In this document: positions 17,734 to 25,468 of the stretch, piece after piece
How positions within the stretch are numbered: the stretch's first letter is position 1
Layout of the letters: each line of letters starts with the position of its first letter
Program-made: the position numbers and the translations under genes
Assembly: GCA_024234395.1 (NCBI GenBank)
Contig: JACKOH010000001.1
Location: 1,755,001 to 1,819,000, forward strand
Direction: 5' to 3'
DNA: 64,000 bases
Source of the DNA: Pseudomonadales bacterium
GTDB taxonomy: Bacteria; Pseudomonadota; Gammaproteobacteria; Pseudomonadales; Pseudohongiellaceae
The notes under the pieces: generated by a model
The model's database searches: none
What the model was told of the DNA's origin: nothing
The model's input: the letters and a program-made list of their open reading frames with translations, nothing else

Positions 17734-20040
17734 TCAGTCCGCCACCACCCGCAGCAACTGCTGGTAATCGGACAGGCCAGCCAGAATCTTTTCTATACCG
17801 TCCTGCTTCATGGACCGCATGCCATCCTGTTTAGCCTGCCGACGAATTTCATCAAGGCTAGCCTTGTGATAGATCATGCTCTGTAGCTCGTGTGTTCCAA
17901 TCAGCAACTCATGGATCCCGGTCCGTCCGCGGTAGCCGGTATCACCACATTCAGTGCAGCCTACCTGTCGGAACAATTCAATTTTCGTGGGATCGATTTC
18001 CAGACTTTGAAAATCCTCTTCACCGTACACCGAGATCAGATGTTCCAACTCGCGCTGGTCGGGCTTATAGGCTTCCTTGCAGCTGTTGCACAGAGTACGC
18101 ATCAGTCGCTGGGCCAGAACGCCCAGCAGCGCGTCGGAGAAATTGACCGGATCCAGGCCCAGGTCGAGCAGACGGATAATGGTTTCCGGAGCCGAGTTGG
18201 TATGCAGCGTCGAGAGTACCAGGTGTCCCGTGAGCGATGCTTCAACCCCGATCGCGGCAGTTTCCCGGTCCCGCATCTCACCGATCAGGATGACATCGGG
18301 GTCGGCCCGCAGGAACGCCCGCATGGCGGTGGCAAAGGTAAAGTTGATTTTTGGCAGCATCTGCACCTGCTGCAGACCGGGCTGGGTAATCTCCACCGGG
18401 TCCTCGGCGGTCCAGATCTTACGGTCCGGCGTGTTGATATGCCCCAGCACTGCGTGCAGAGTGGTCGTCTTACCGGAGCCGGTCGGGCCCACTACCAGAA
18501 ACAGGCCGTGGGGTTTGGTCGACTGCTCGATAATCTTATCGTAGTTGGGTTTCGAAAGGTTCAGATTGTTCAACGGCATCGCGGAACCGGCGGCCAGTAG
18601 CCGCAGCACCGCGCTCTCGCCGTGTACCGTCGGCATGGTGGCCACCCGCAGTTCCAACTTGCGGTTGCGGACCTTGAGTTTGCACTTGCCGTCCTGCGGC
18701 AGGCGCCGCTCAGCGATATCCAGCCGCGCGATAACCTTGATACGGGCGATCAACGCAGCGGTATGTTCCTTGGGCACCTTCAACAGCTCACGGCAGCTGC
18801 CATCCACCCGGATGCGCACAACCCCGGGTGTTCCGTCCTTGCCGGGTTCGATATGAATATCTGAGGCACCCTGCCGCTCCGACTCGGTAATGATCTTGTT
18901 GACCAGTTGAATGACGGCAGATGTGGCGGCCAGTTCCTCGTCATCGTCATCGTCTTCCTCCAGCTCTATATTCATCTGCTCGTCGAGTGCCGAAAAGACC
19001 TCGTCGAAACCGGTTTCCTTTTCCAGTTCACCGCTTTCGTTATGCAGATACTGCAGAATGTGCTCGGCCAGTCCAACCCGGAACGAGAAATTGCGGGCAT
19101 TGACCACGCCCTGGATTTCCATGATACGGCGGTAGTCACTGGGATCGTCGATGAGGATAATCGCTTCCTGCTTGTCACCCCCGATTGGCAGCCAGAGATT
19201 GCTGCGCAGGTAACTGAGCCCGATATTCTGCAACAGCTCCATCGGCAGTTCCCGGTTCGGGTCATAACCCAGGTACGGAACCCGGAAATACAGTTCCAGG
19301 GATTTGCCGATCAGATCCGCTTCGATTTTTTCCGATTCCATGAGCGCGCGACTCATGGTACCTCCATAGGAAGACGTGCGTTTCTGCAGGGCGGCCAGTT
19401 CCTGGGCGGTGATCTTGCCTCGCTGAACCAGGTAGTCATAGGGCCCTTGGGTAGACTGCAGGGAGGAGCGAAATTGCTTGGCCAGCAGCTGCGACAGCAT
19501 CAGAGCGTACTTCAGGTCAAGTCGGGTGAATTCCGGATCGCCTTCAAAGCGCACCAGTTGCAGCACCCCCAGCAGGACTTCATCCTTGATGGGCACCACG
19601 ATCTGGGATTTCACCTTCCAGCCGCGGGCTTCGCTGAAGCTGCTGTTATAGCGCAGCCGCGGATGCGTCGCGGTCAGTTCCTGACGGTCATTGACGTCCT
19701 TGATCAGCAACGAGCGCTGGCTGAGTGCGACATAGCCGGCAATGGATCCGGGACTGAAGGGGACCCGGATCTCGGCGTCATCGCTGCGGGAATCGCCAGC
19801 CTTGAACGTGGCCAGCAGTTCGGCGCAATGCTCAACGCACTGATAGACGGTAATCAGCTTTACTCCCATCAGGTCGAGCAGGTCCCGCTCCACCTCCCGC
19901 ATCGCCGCGGGGAGCTTCTTGGAGTACCGCATGCGCTGATAGATTGCCGCCAGCCCCTGGACAAAATCGTCCTGGGATGCGGCCGACGCGACTGGAGCCG
20001 GTTTTTCTTTTGTTTCCGATGAGGAGAAAAATCCTTTCAT
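17734..20040 (-). CDS. GAF-domain-containing GspE/PilB family secretion ATPase
   Basis: 768 residues from the ATG at 20040. The N-terminal region (about 25-190) reads as a GAF-like sensor domain. It is followed by a GspE N-terminal domain (about 200-330), an acidic stretch (LEEDDDDDEE near 360-369) and the T2SS/T4P ATPase core. Walker A GPTGSGKT is at 518-525, with Asp-box RADPDVILIGEMRD and His-box STLHTNSA downstream. A CNSC...CTEC zinc site is also present. Such ATPases power pilus or pseudopilus assembly. No pilC/gspF, pilin or secretin genes are adjacent, so it is an orphan. The GAF fusion suggests its activity is gated by a bound ligand, by inference. Confidence 0.88.
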   Translation of the reverse strand: MKGFFSSSETKEKPAPVASAASQDDFVQGLAAIYQRMRYSKKLPAAMREVERDLLDLMGVKLITVYQCVEHCAELLATFKAGDSRSDDAEIRVPFSPGSIAGYVALSQRSLLIKDVNDRQELTATHPRLRYNSSFSEARGWKVKSQIVVPIKDEVLLGVLQLVRFEGDPEFTRLDLKYALMLSQLLAKQFRSSLQSTQGPYDYLVQRGKITAQELAALQKRTSSYGGTMSRALMESEKIEADLIGKSLELYFRVPYLGYDPNRELPMELLQNIGLSYLRSNLWLPIGGDKQEAIILIDDPSDYRRIMEIQGVVNARNFSFRVGLAEHILQYLHNESGELEKETGFDEVFSALDEQMNIELEEDDDDDEELAATSAVIQLVNKIITESERQGASDIHIEPGKDGTPGVVRIRVDGSCRELLKVPKEHTAALIARIKVIARLDIAERRLPQDGKCKLKVRNRKLELRVATMPTVHGESAVLRLLAAGSAMPLNNLNLSKPNYDKIIEQSTKPHGLFLVVGPTGSGKTTTLHAVLGHINTPDRKIWTAEDPVEITQPGLQQVQMLPKINFTFATAMRAFLRADPDVILIGEMRDRETAAIGVEASLTGHLVLSTLHTNSAPETIIRLLDLGLDPVNFSDALLGVLAQRLMRTLCNSCKEAYKPDQRELEHLISVYGEEDFQSLEIDPTKIELFRQVGCTECGDTGYRGRTGIHELLIGTHELQSMIYHKASLDEIRRQAKQDGMRSMKQDGIEKILAGLSDYQQLLRVVAD

Positions 20041-20165
20041 CAATATACTCGTTGTATAGCCGATAGAAGTTGTCAGTAATTGCGGGACCGTTCCGGCACC
20101 TGTGGTCCCGGACCGACCTCCCTTAAACAGGCCAGAATTTCAAAAAACCCTGTGGTTAAAGCAAC

Positions 20166-21008
20166 TTGCAATTCAAACTGCCAGTAAAATCCAGCAAACT
20201 CAACGCCTTCATTCTATTTTTGGGAATTGGGTCGCCTTTTTTCGGTAATTTACCGGCCCGGGCCAGCGATCTGAGTGAGACGCAACTCCAGTGGATTGCT
20301 CAACAGATTTTCCAGAATGAGTGCAATCGGGACGTTGCCTGTCTGACCAGTTGGAATTCCGGGGAGGATTTTCCCTCGCTGGGACTGGGGCACTTTATCT
20401 GGTACCAACCGGGCCAGGCTGAAATTTATACCGAAACCTTTCCTGGCCTGCTGCAGTTTTATCACAGCCAGGGCGTGGAGACTCCGACCTGGATCACAGC
20501 CCTGCCCGGGCCCGATTCCCCGTGGCAGAACCGCGCCCAGTTCTACCAGGAATTCGACCAGCCCAGGCTGGCCGGGTTACGCCAGTTTCTGCTTGCAACC
20601 CTGCCCACGCAGACCCGTTTCATCCTGGCCCGCCAGCTGGCGGCACTGCCCGCCATCCTGGCCCAGGCGCCGGCCGGACAGCGCCAGGCCCTGGCAGCCC
20701 TGTTCCAGCAGGTCGCCACTGCAAGCCCCCCCTATGGACGCTATGCCCTGATCGACTATGTCAATTTCAAGGGCGAAGGCACTAATCCGGCAGAGCGCTA
20801 TCGGGACCAGGGCTGGGGCCTGCTGCAGGTGCTTCAGGAGATGCTGGAAGATGCTCCCGGGCGCCCGGTGCTGCAGCGCTTTCAGGAGGCAGCGGCCCGG
20901 GTGCTCAGCCGACGCGTTGCCAACGCGCCAACTGATCGCAATGAACAGCGCTGGCTGGCCGGCTGGCTGAACCGGCTGGATACCTACCTGCCACCCGAAC
21001 AGCCCTGA
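20166..21008 (+). CDS. Secreted protein of unknown function with GHFIWY motif
   Basis: 280 residues with a signal peptide (KSSKLNAFILFLGIG... cleaved near PARASD). The only start compatible with the signal peptide is TTG at 20166, since TAA lies three codons upstream; the ribosome binding site is weak. A Cys pair (NECNRDVACL) precedes SWNSGEDFPSLGLGHFIWY, a motif I recall from a widespread uncharacterised gammaproteobacterial family. The C-terminal half is helical and Gln/Ala/Leu-rich, with YALIDYVNFKGEG. The Glu before the GHF motif could suit a glycan-cleaving fold, but that is speculation. It diverges from the GspE/PilB-like gene. Confidence 0.75.
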   Translation: MQFKLPVKSSKLNAFILFLGIGSPFFGNLPARASDLSETQLQWIAQQIFQNECNRDVACLTSWNSGEDFPSLGLGHFIWYQPGQAEIYTETFPGLLQFYHSQGVETPTWITALPGPDSPWQNRAQFYQEFDQPRLAGLRQFLLATLPTQTRFILARQLAALPAILAQAPAGQRQALAALFQQVATASPPYGRYALIDYVNFKGEGTNPAERYRDQGWGLLQVLQEMLEDAPGRPVLQRFQEAAARVLSRRVANAPTDRNEQRWLAGWLNRLDTYLPPEQP

Positions 21009-21129
21009 ACACTGCCGGTCGCTCCACTCCCTTGCCCGGCCAAGCCGGGTCTCTAACCCCTTGCCGAATACCGGGACAGGCATTAACCTTGCGACCTCGA
21101 TCTGCAACTGCTCCAGGATTCCAGCCACC

Positions 21130-22203
21130 GTGAGTTACGAACGACACAATATCGAGTCGATGTCCGGCTATGTCCCCGGTGAGCAACCCACCGCGGCGGA
21201 CGTTATCAAGCTCAACACCAATGAGAACCCCTACCCGGCCAGCGCTGCGGTGGCAGAGGCACTGGCCGCGATCCGGGTCGAGGATCTGCGTCGCTATCCC
21301 TCGCCTACGGCGCAGCGCTTCCGACAACTGGCTGCGGCCTATCATGGCCTGGACAGTGATAACATTATCCCTACCAACGGAGGTGACGAATTATTGCGCC
21401 TGGCGATTACCACCTTCGCCGGTCCTGGCGAGGTCGTCGGTATCGCCGAACCAAGTTATTCACTCTACCCGGTATTGACCGAGGTCCAGGACTGTCGACT
21501 GCAGCCGGTACCGCTGCTCGATGACTGGACACTGCCCGGCAATTTCACCGCCGTGCTGAACGATGCCGGCGCCCGGCTCGCAATCCTGGTCAATCCGCAC
21601 GCACCGACCGGCATGCTGATGCCGGCTGCTGCATTGCGGGAAATTGCCCGTGACTTTCATGGCGTACTAGTGGTGGACGAAGCTTACGTGGACTTTGTGG
21701 ACCCCCCTCAACATTACGATCTGACCGCCGCAGTCAGGGAACTGGACAACCTGTTGCTGTTGCGAACTCTCAGCAAGGGATTTTCGCTGGCCGGCCTGCG
21801 CTTTGGTTATGGCATTGGTGCCGCCAGTCTGCTGGCGCCGATGATGTTCAAGACCCGCGACAGTTACAATACCGATTTCATCGCCCAGCAACTGGCCTGT
21901 GCCGCTATCGAGTCGGTCGACCAGGCCCGCCTGAGCTGGGACCGGGTCAGGCAGGAACGCCAGCGCCTGGCCGCAGAACTCGCCCGCCTGGAAATGCCCT
22001 GTCTCCCCAGTCAGTCCAACTTTCTGCTGGCCCAGTGCCGCTCGGCTGCAGACGCCAGGAGCCGGTACCAGAAACTGAAACACGACGGTATCCTGGTGCG
22101 CTACTTCGATCAGCATCGGCTCCAGGACAAACTGCGAATCACCGTCGGAACACCGGAGCAGAACCAGTTACTGTTACAGCATCTGGCCGGCCAGGTAGGC
22201 TAG
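21130..22203 (+). CDS. hisC: Histidinol-phosphate aminotransferase
   Basis: 357 residues from the GTG at 21130 (VSYERHNIESMSGYVPGEQP); the open frame begins earlier but without family similarity. The PLP-lysine motif LLRTLSKGFSLAGLRFGYG is present, with NTNENPYPAS near the N-terminus and PHAPTG and VVDEAYVDF further on. All are typical of class I/II aminotransferases of the HisC type. It converts imidazole-acetol phosphate to histidinol phosphate; related enzymes can also transaminate aromatic amino acids. It is not in a his operon. The zinc-finger gene follows after 46 bp on the same strand. Confidence 0.9.
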   Translation: MSYERHNIESMSGYVPGEQPTAADVIKLNTNENPYPASAAVAEALAAIRVEDLRRYPSPTAQRFRQLAAAYHGLDSDNIIPTNGGDELLRLAITTFAGPGEVVGIAEPSYSLYPVLTEVQDCRLQPVPLLDDWTLPGNFTAVLNDAGARLAILVNPHAPTGMLMPAAALREIARDFHGVLVVDEAYVDFVDPPQHYDLTAAVRELDNLLLLRTLSKGFSLAGLRFGYGIGAASLLAPMMFKTRDSYNTDFIAQQLACAAIESVDQARLSWDRVRQERQRLAAELARLEMPCLPSQSNFLLAQCRSAADARSRYQKLKHDGILVRYFDQHRLQDKLRITVGTPEQNQLLLQHLAGQVG

Positions 22204-22249
22204 CAACGATCGACTCACCGCTAAATTCACTGTAGCAGGATACGATCCG

Positions 22250-22735
22250 ATGGCCGAAGACCCCGATTCCGGCAAGCTCCGGGAACAGTTCGGAATCAGT
22301 CAGATCCACTTCTGTGCTGCCTGCAAGAAACCCCTGCGCCGGGTAAATGGTAAGATGGGTCCGTTCTGGAGCTGTACCGGCTTTCCGGACTGCCGCACTA
22401 CTCTGGACGACGTGGCCGGCAAACCATCGCGGGAACCCGACGAACATTACTGCTGTCCGGTCTGTACCCGCCGCATGGTGAGAATTGAAGCGGAATCAGG
22501 CCCGCCGGCGTGGATCTGCACCGGCTCAAGCCGTGGTTGCAGGGTCCGGCTCAGGGATGACCAGGGCAGACCCGAGCAGGCCTGGCGCTGCGGCAGCTGC
22601 GGACATCTGCTGGTGTTGCGACATGGCCGGCACGGCGCCTTCTGGGGCTGCAGCCGCTATCCGGACTGTAAACAAACCTACAACGACGCTAACGGTAAAC
22701 CGCAACTTGATATTTTCTCTGCTAAAAATCCGTAA
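22250..22735 (+). CDS. Stand-alone topoisomerase-type zinc-finger protein
   Basis: 161 residues built from three C4 zinc-binding modules. Each has CxxC, then a basic/Gly stretch, then C-x5/6-C: CAACKKPL...CTGFPDC, CPVCTRRM...CTGSSRGC and CGSCGHLL...CSRYPDC. This is the fold found at the C-terminus of DNA topoisomerase I, where it binds single-stranded DNA, and in E. coli YrdD. No topoisomerase domain is present. The likely role is nucleic-acid binding; the target is unknown. A small membrane-protein frame overlaps its last 29 bases. Confidence 0.85.
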   Translation: MAEDPDSGKLREQFGISQIHFCAACKKPLRRVNGKMGPFWSCTGFPDCRTTLDDVAGKPSREPDEHYCCPVCTRRMVRIEAESGPPAWICTGSSRGCRVRLRDDQGRPEQAWRCGSCGHLLVLRHGRHGAFWGCSRYPDCKQTYNDANGKPQLDIFSAKNP

Positions 22736-22970
22736 GAAAACCAGTGCCGTGATCGCCGGCATCCTGATAGGAATCGCCTGCCTGTGGGGAATCTCAATGT
22801 GGCAGGGTATAAGCGCCCGGCAACTGTTAAACCTGTTTCTGGGCAGCTTTGTCTTCATCCTCGCCATCATGCTGGCCGCGGTGATCCTCATCGTCGTGAT
22901 CAAGGCAGCGACCAGGCTGGTCAGGACCGCTCGGGGTGGCAGAGAAGATGACACCGAGCCGCCAGGCTAG
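22707..22970 (+). CDS. Probable small two-helix membrane protein
   Basis: An 87-residue frame from a TTG at 22707, overlapping the end of the zinc-finger gene. It has two clear membrane helices: VIAGILIGIACLWGISMW and LFLGSFVFILAIMLAAVILI, then a basic/acidic tail (RTARGGREDDTEPPG). The hydrophobic pattern starts exactly where the zinc-finger reading frame ends, which argues for real coding. The start codon is uncertain (GTG at 22749 is an alternative). No family recognised. Confidence 0.5.
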   Translation: MIFSLLKIRKKTSAVIAGILIGIACLWGISMWQGISARQLLNLFLGSFVFILAIMLAAVILIVVIKAATRLVRTARGGREDDTEPPG

Positions 22971-22980
22971 CAGCGAGTTC

Positions 22981-23484
22981 TTACAACGGCAGGGTGCGGG
23001 ACATGATGACAGCGTCTTCCCGACCATGGTCTGAGGGGTAGTAGTTTTTGCGCTCGCCGATGGGCAGAAAGCCCATGGAACGATAGAGGGCTCGGGCCTT
23101 GTCGTTGGAGTGACGGACTTCGAGAAAGCAGACTTCCGCTTCCTCCTGTTCCGCCTGCTCAAGCAGGAATTTAAGAATCCGTCTGCCATGCCCGGCCTGT
23201 TGGAAATCCGGGTGTACACAGAGCGTCAACAGATGGCTCTCGCCCACCGCCACCGACATCACGCCATGACCGACCAGCCGGTCTTCACTGGCCAGTACCC
23301 AGCATTGGTACCCTGCCCGCAGACAGTCGACAAAAATCCGCTTGTTCCACGGGTGTTCATAGGATGCCGCTGCCTCGGTCTGAACCACCAGGTCAAGATC
23401 GCTGGAGCGCATGGGCCGCATGGTGAAATCTTCCTCCAGTGGCACCACAGGCAGGTCAAAATAGTCGGGAAATTCACTGCTCAC
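22981..23484 (-). CDS. rimI: Ribosomal protein S18 alanine N-acetyltransferase
   Basis: A 167-residue GNAT acetyltransferase. The GTG start at 23484 is supported by GGAG seven bases upstream. The acetyl-CoA binding segment reads LCVHPDFQQAGHGRRILKFLLE, and the family end motif SNDKARALYRSMGF is present. RimI acetylates the N-terminal alanine of S18. It lies 12 bp after the HolD-like gene on the same strand, matching the holD-rimI pairing known from E. coli. Confidence 0.9.
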   Translation of the reverse strand: MSSEFPDYFDLPVVPLEEDFTMRPMRSSDLDLVVQTEAAASYEHPWNKRIFVDCLRAGYQCWVLASEDRLVGHGVMSVAVGESHLLTLCVHPDFQQAGHGRRILKFLLEQAEQEEAEVCFLEVRHSNDKARALYRSMGFLPIGERKNYYPSDHGREDAVIMSRTLPL

Positions 23485-23496
23485 TGATCAACTCCA

Positions 23497-24282
23497 TTAC
23501 GCGACTCCGTCATCCGATTCCGCTACTGATCCGGCTTCTGTTCTGGATACTACACGCACCTGTTCCCAGACCGTCCGTTTCAGGGCCGGTACCTGCAGCA
23601 TGGCCCCCAGGCTGTGAGTATGAATCACCCGCACGCCGGTGCCGGCCAGCTGCTCATCGACGCCAGCGGCAGCGAACAGCGTCCGAAAGCGATCACCAAA
23701 CACCAGTACCTGCTGATAAGCCCCGGTCTCCAGCCGCTTGCGCAGAAACCCCTGCAGGGCCTGACCGGCCTCCGGTGCTCGCCCTGCGGAGGCGTCGTCA
23801 TCGGCCGCCAGGGGCCAGTTGAATCGGTCCGGCCGGGGCAATTCCGCAATCGGCAGATTCAGGGCTCGCAAGATTGCCAGCAGCAGTTTTCCCGTGCCCT
23901 GATGGATTCGTTCATTGCCCAGGAACGGGATTTCACTGATTACGGCAATAGTCGCCGTCACCGGGTGGAATTGCAGGCTGAACCGCAATTGCTCGACATC
24001 GCCACCGGGTTCCTCGACAGGGACCACCGACCCGGGCTCTGGAGCAGCTGGCTGGGCAGGGATCCCGGCGGCGCGGGAAAGCGACGGCGAACCGACATCG
24101 GCCAGCAGTTCCCTCGCCTGGCGTATCGGCGCCGCCGTGGGTACAGGGGATTCCGCAGGGGATCGTGGGGCAGTCAGGGTCGCGTCATCGCTGCTGGACA
24201 ATGCAGCGCCAGCCAGTTCCCGCCGAACATAGCAATCGATTCCCAGTGCGCGGAGATAGGCCTGGCGGCGGGCTTCGTTCAT
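23497..24282 (-). CDS. HolD-like protein (possible DNA polymerase III psi subunit)
   Basis: 261 residues from the ATG at 24282 (MNEARRQAYLRALGIDCYVRR). Three things suggest a psi-like role. The opening AYLRALGID resembles the LQQLGI opening of E. coli HolD. The C-terminal block HSLGAMLQVPALKRTVWEQV resembles the HolD end (SPALTDLR...LWQQI). The gene sits immediately before rimI, as holD does. A Pro/Ala/Ser-rich linker of about 80 residues separates the N-terminal helix from the core, making it about twice the length of E. coli HolD. Psi links the clamp loader to chi and SSB. The assignment rests on position and weak similarity. Confidence 0.5.
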   Translation of the reverse strand: MNEARRQAYLRALGIDCYVRRELAGAALSSSDDATLTAPRSPAESPVPTAAPIRQARELLADVGSPSLSRAAGIPAQPAAPEPGSVVPVEEPGGDVEQLRFSLQFHPVTATIAVISEIPFLGNERIHQGTGKLLLAILRALNLPIAELPRPDRFNWPLAADDDASAGRAPEAGQALQGFLRKRLETGAYQQVLVFGDRFRTLFAAAGVDEQLAGTGVRVIHTHSLGAMLQVPALKRTVWEQVRVVSRTEAGSVAESDDGVA

Positions 24283-24478
24283 AGCTTGGAGTGTTGACGG
24301 ATTGGTAACTGCTGCAGAGTGATTACTATACGCCTTTCCCATTTACGCAACAACCTGTCCGGGCTATGCACGGAACCTGAAAGGCTGCGAGAGCCCGATT
24401 TCAGCTACAGATCCAGCCAAGTTGTGCTCCTGCTGGTTTCATGTTTGAATCGCGCTTCGTTGTCGACGAGGTGTCCGG

Positions 24479-25462
24479 ATGAAAGCGATAGTCTGCCATG
24501 CCTATGGTCCCCCTGAATCCCTCAGCCTGGAAGAAATCGAGGCACCGGTCGCCGGTCCTGACCAGGCCGTAATCGACGTCTACGCGGCATCGCTGAATTT
24601 TCCCGACACCCTGCAGATCCAGGGCAAATACCAGTTCCAGCCCCCCATGCCCTTCACGCCGGGCTCCGAGGTCGGCGGCATCGTCCGCTCGACCGGACCG
24701 GGACTGGAAGGGTTTGCTGTCGGTGACCGGGTCATGGCCACCCCGTCTATTGGCGGCCTGGCCGAGCAGGTAGTGGTGGATGCCACCGGGCTACGTAAAA
24801 TTCCCGACAACATGGAATTCAAAACTGCCGCCAGCTTCGCCATGGTGTACACGACTTCCTATCATGCCCTGAAGCAGCGCGCCAGACTGCAGGCCGGCGA
24901 GACACTGCTGGTTCTTGGCGCCAGTGGCGGCGTGGGTCTGACGGCGGTGGAACTGGGCAAACTGATGGGCGCCCGGGTGATTGCCGCCGCCAGTTCCGAC
25001 GCCAAACTGGAGTTCGTCAAACGTTTCAATCCTGACCACTTGATCAATTATTGTGACGGCGAGCTGAAAGAAAAAGTCAAAGCGCTGACCGGCGACCGCG
25101 GCGCCGACGTGATTTATGATCCGGTAGGCGGCGATCTGTTCGATCAATGCACCCGCTGCATTAACTGGAACGGGCGCCTGCTGGTAGTCGGATTCACCAG
25201 CGGCCGCATTCCGGAATACAAGGCTAACCTGGCGCTTTTGAAGGGAGCTTCAATGGTAGGGGTGTTTCTGGGGCGCTTCCGTAAGGAGGAACCTGAGGCC
25301 TATGAGCAGAATTTCCGTGAACTGCTGGATTTTTATGCCGCCGGAAAAATCCAGCCGTTAGTCACCCAGACTTTTCCGCTGGCGGATTTTGTCGCCGCCT
25401 TCAATGTATTCCGGGAGCGCAAGGTAATGGGCAAGGTAGTCCTGGAAATCCGAGCGGAGTAA
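24479..25462 (+). CDS. NADPH:quinone oxidoreductase-like medium-chain dehydrogenase
   Basis: A 327-residue MDR-family protein. The Rossmann motif LLVLGASGGVGLTAVELGK lies near residues 142-160, and the QOR pattern NFPDTLQIQGKYQFQPPMPFTPGSEVGG near 39-66. The zinc-binding cysteines of alcohol dehydrogenases are absent, pointing to quinone or enone reduction with NADPH. It is followed after 6 bp by an acyl-CoA ligase, so the two form an operon; the pair may process an unsaturated acid or its CoA ester. Start ATG at 24479. Confidence 0.9.
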   Translation: MKAIVCHAYGPPESLSLEEIEAPVAGPDQAVIDVYAASLNFPDTLQIQGKYQFQPPMPFTPGSEVGGIVRSTGPGLEGFAVGDRVMATPSIGGLAEQVVVDATGLRKIPDNMEFKTAASFAMVYTTSYHALKQRARLQAGETLLVLGASGGVGLTAVELGKLMGARVIAAASSDAKLEFVKRFNPDHLINYCDGELKEKVKALTGDRGADVIYDPVGGDLFDQCTRCINWNGRLLVVGFTSGRIPEYKANLALLKGASMVGVFLGRFRKEEPEAYEQNFRELLDFYAAGKIQPLVTQTFPLADFVAAFNVFRERKVMGKVVLEIRAE

Positions 25463-25468
25463 CGGAGC

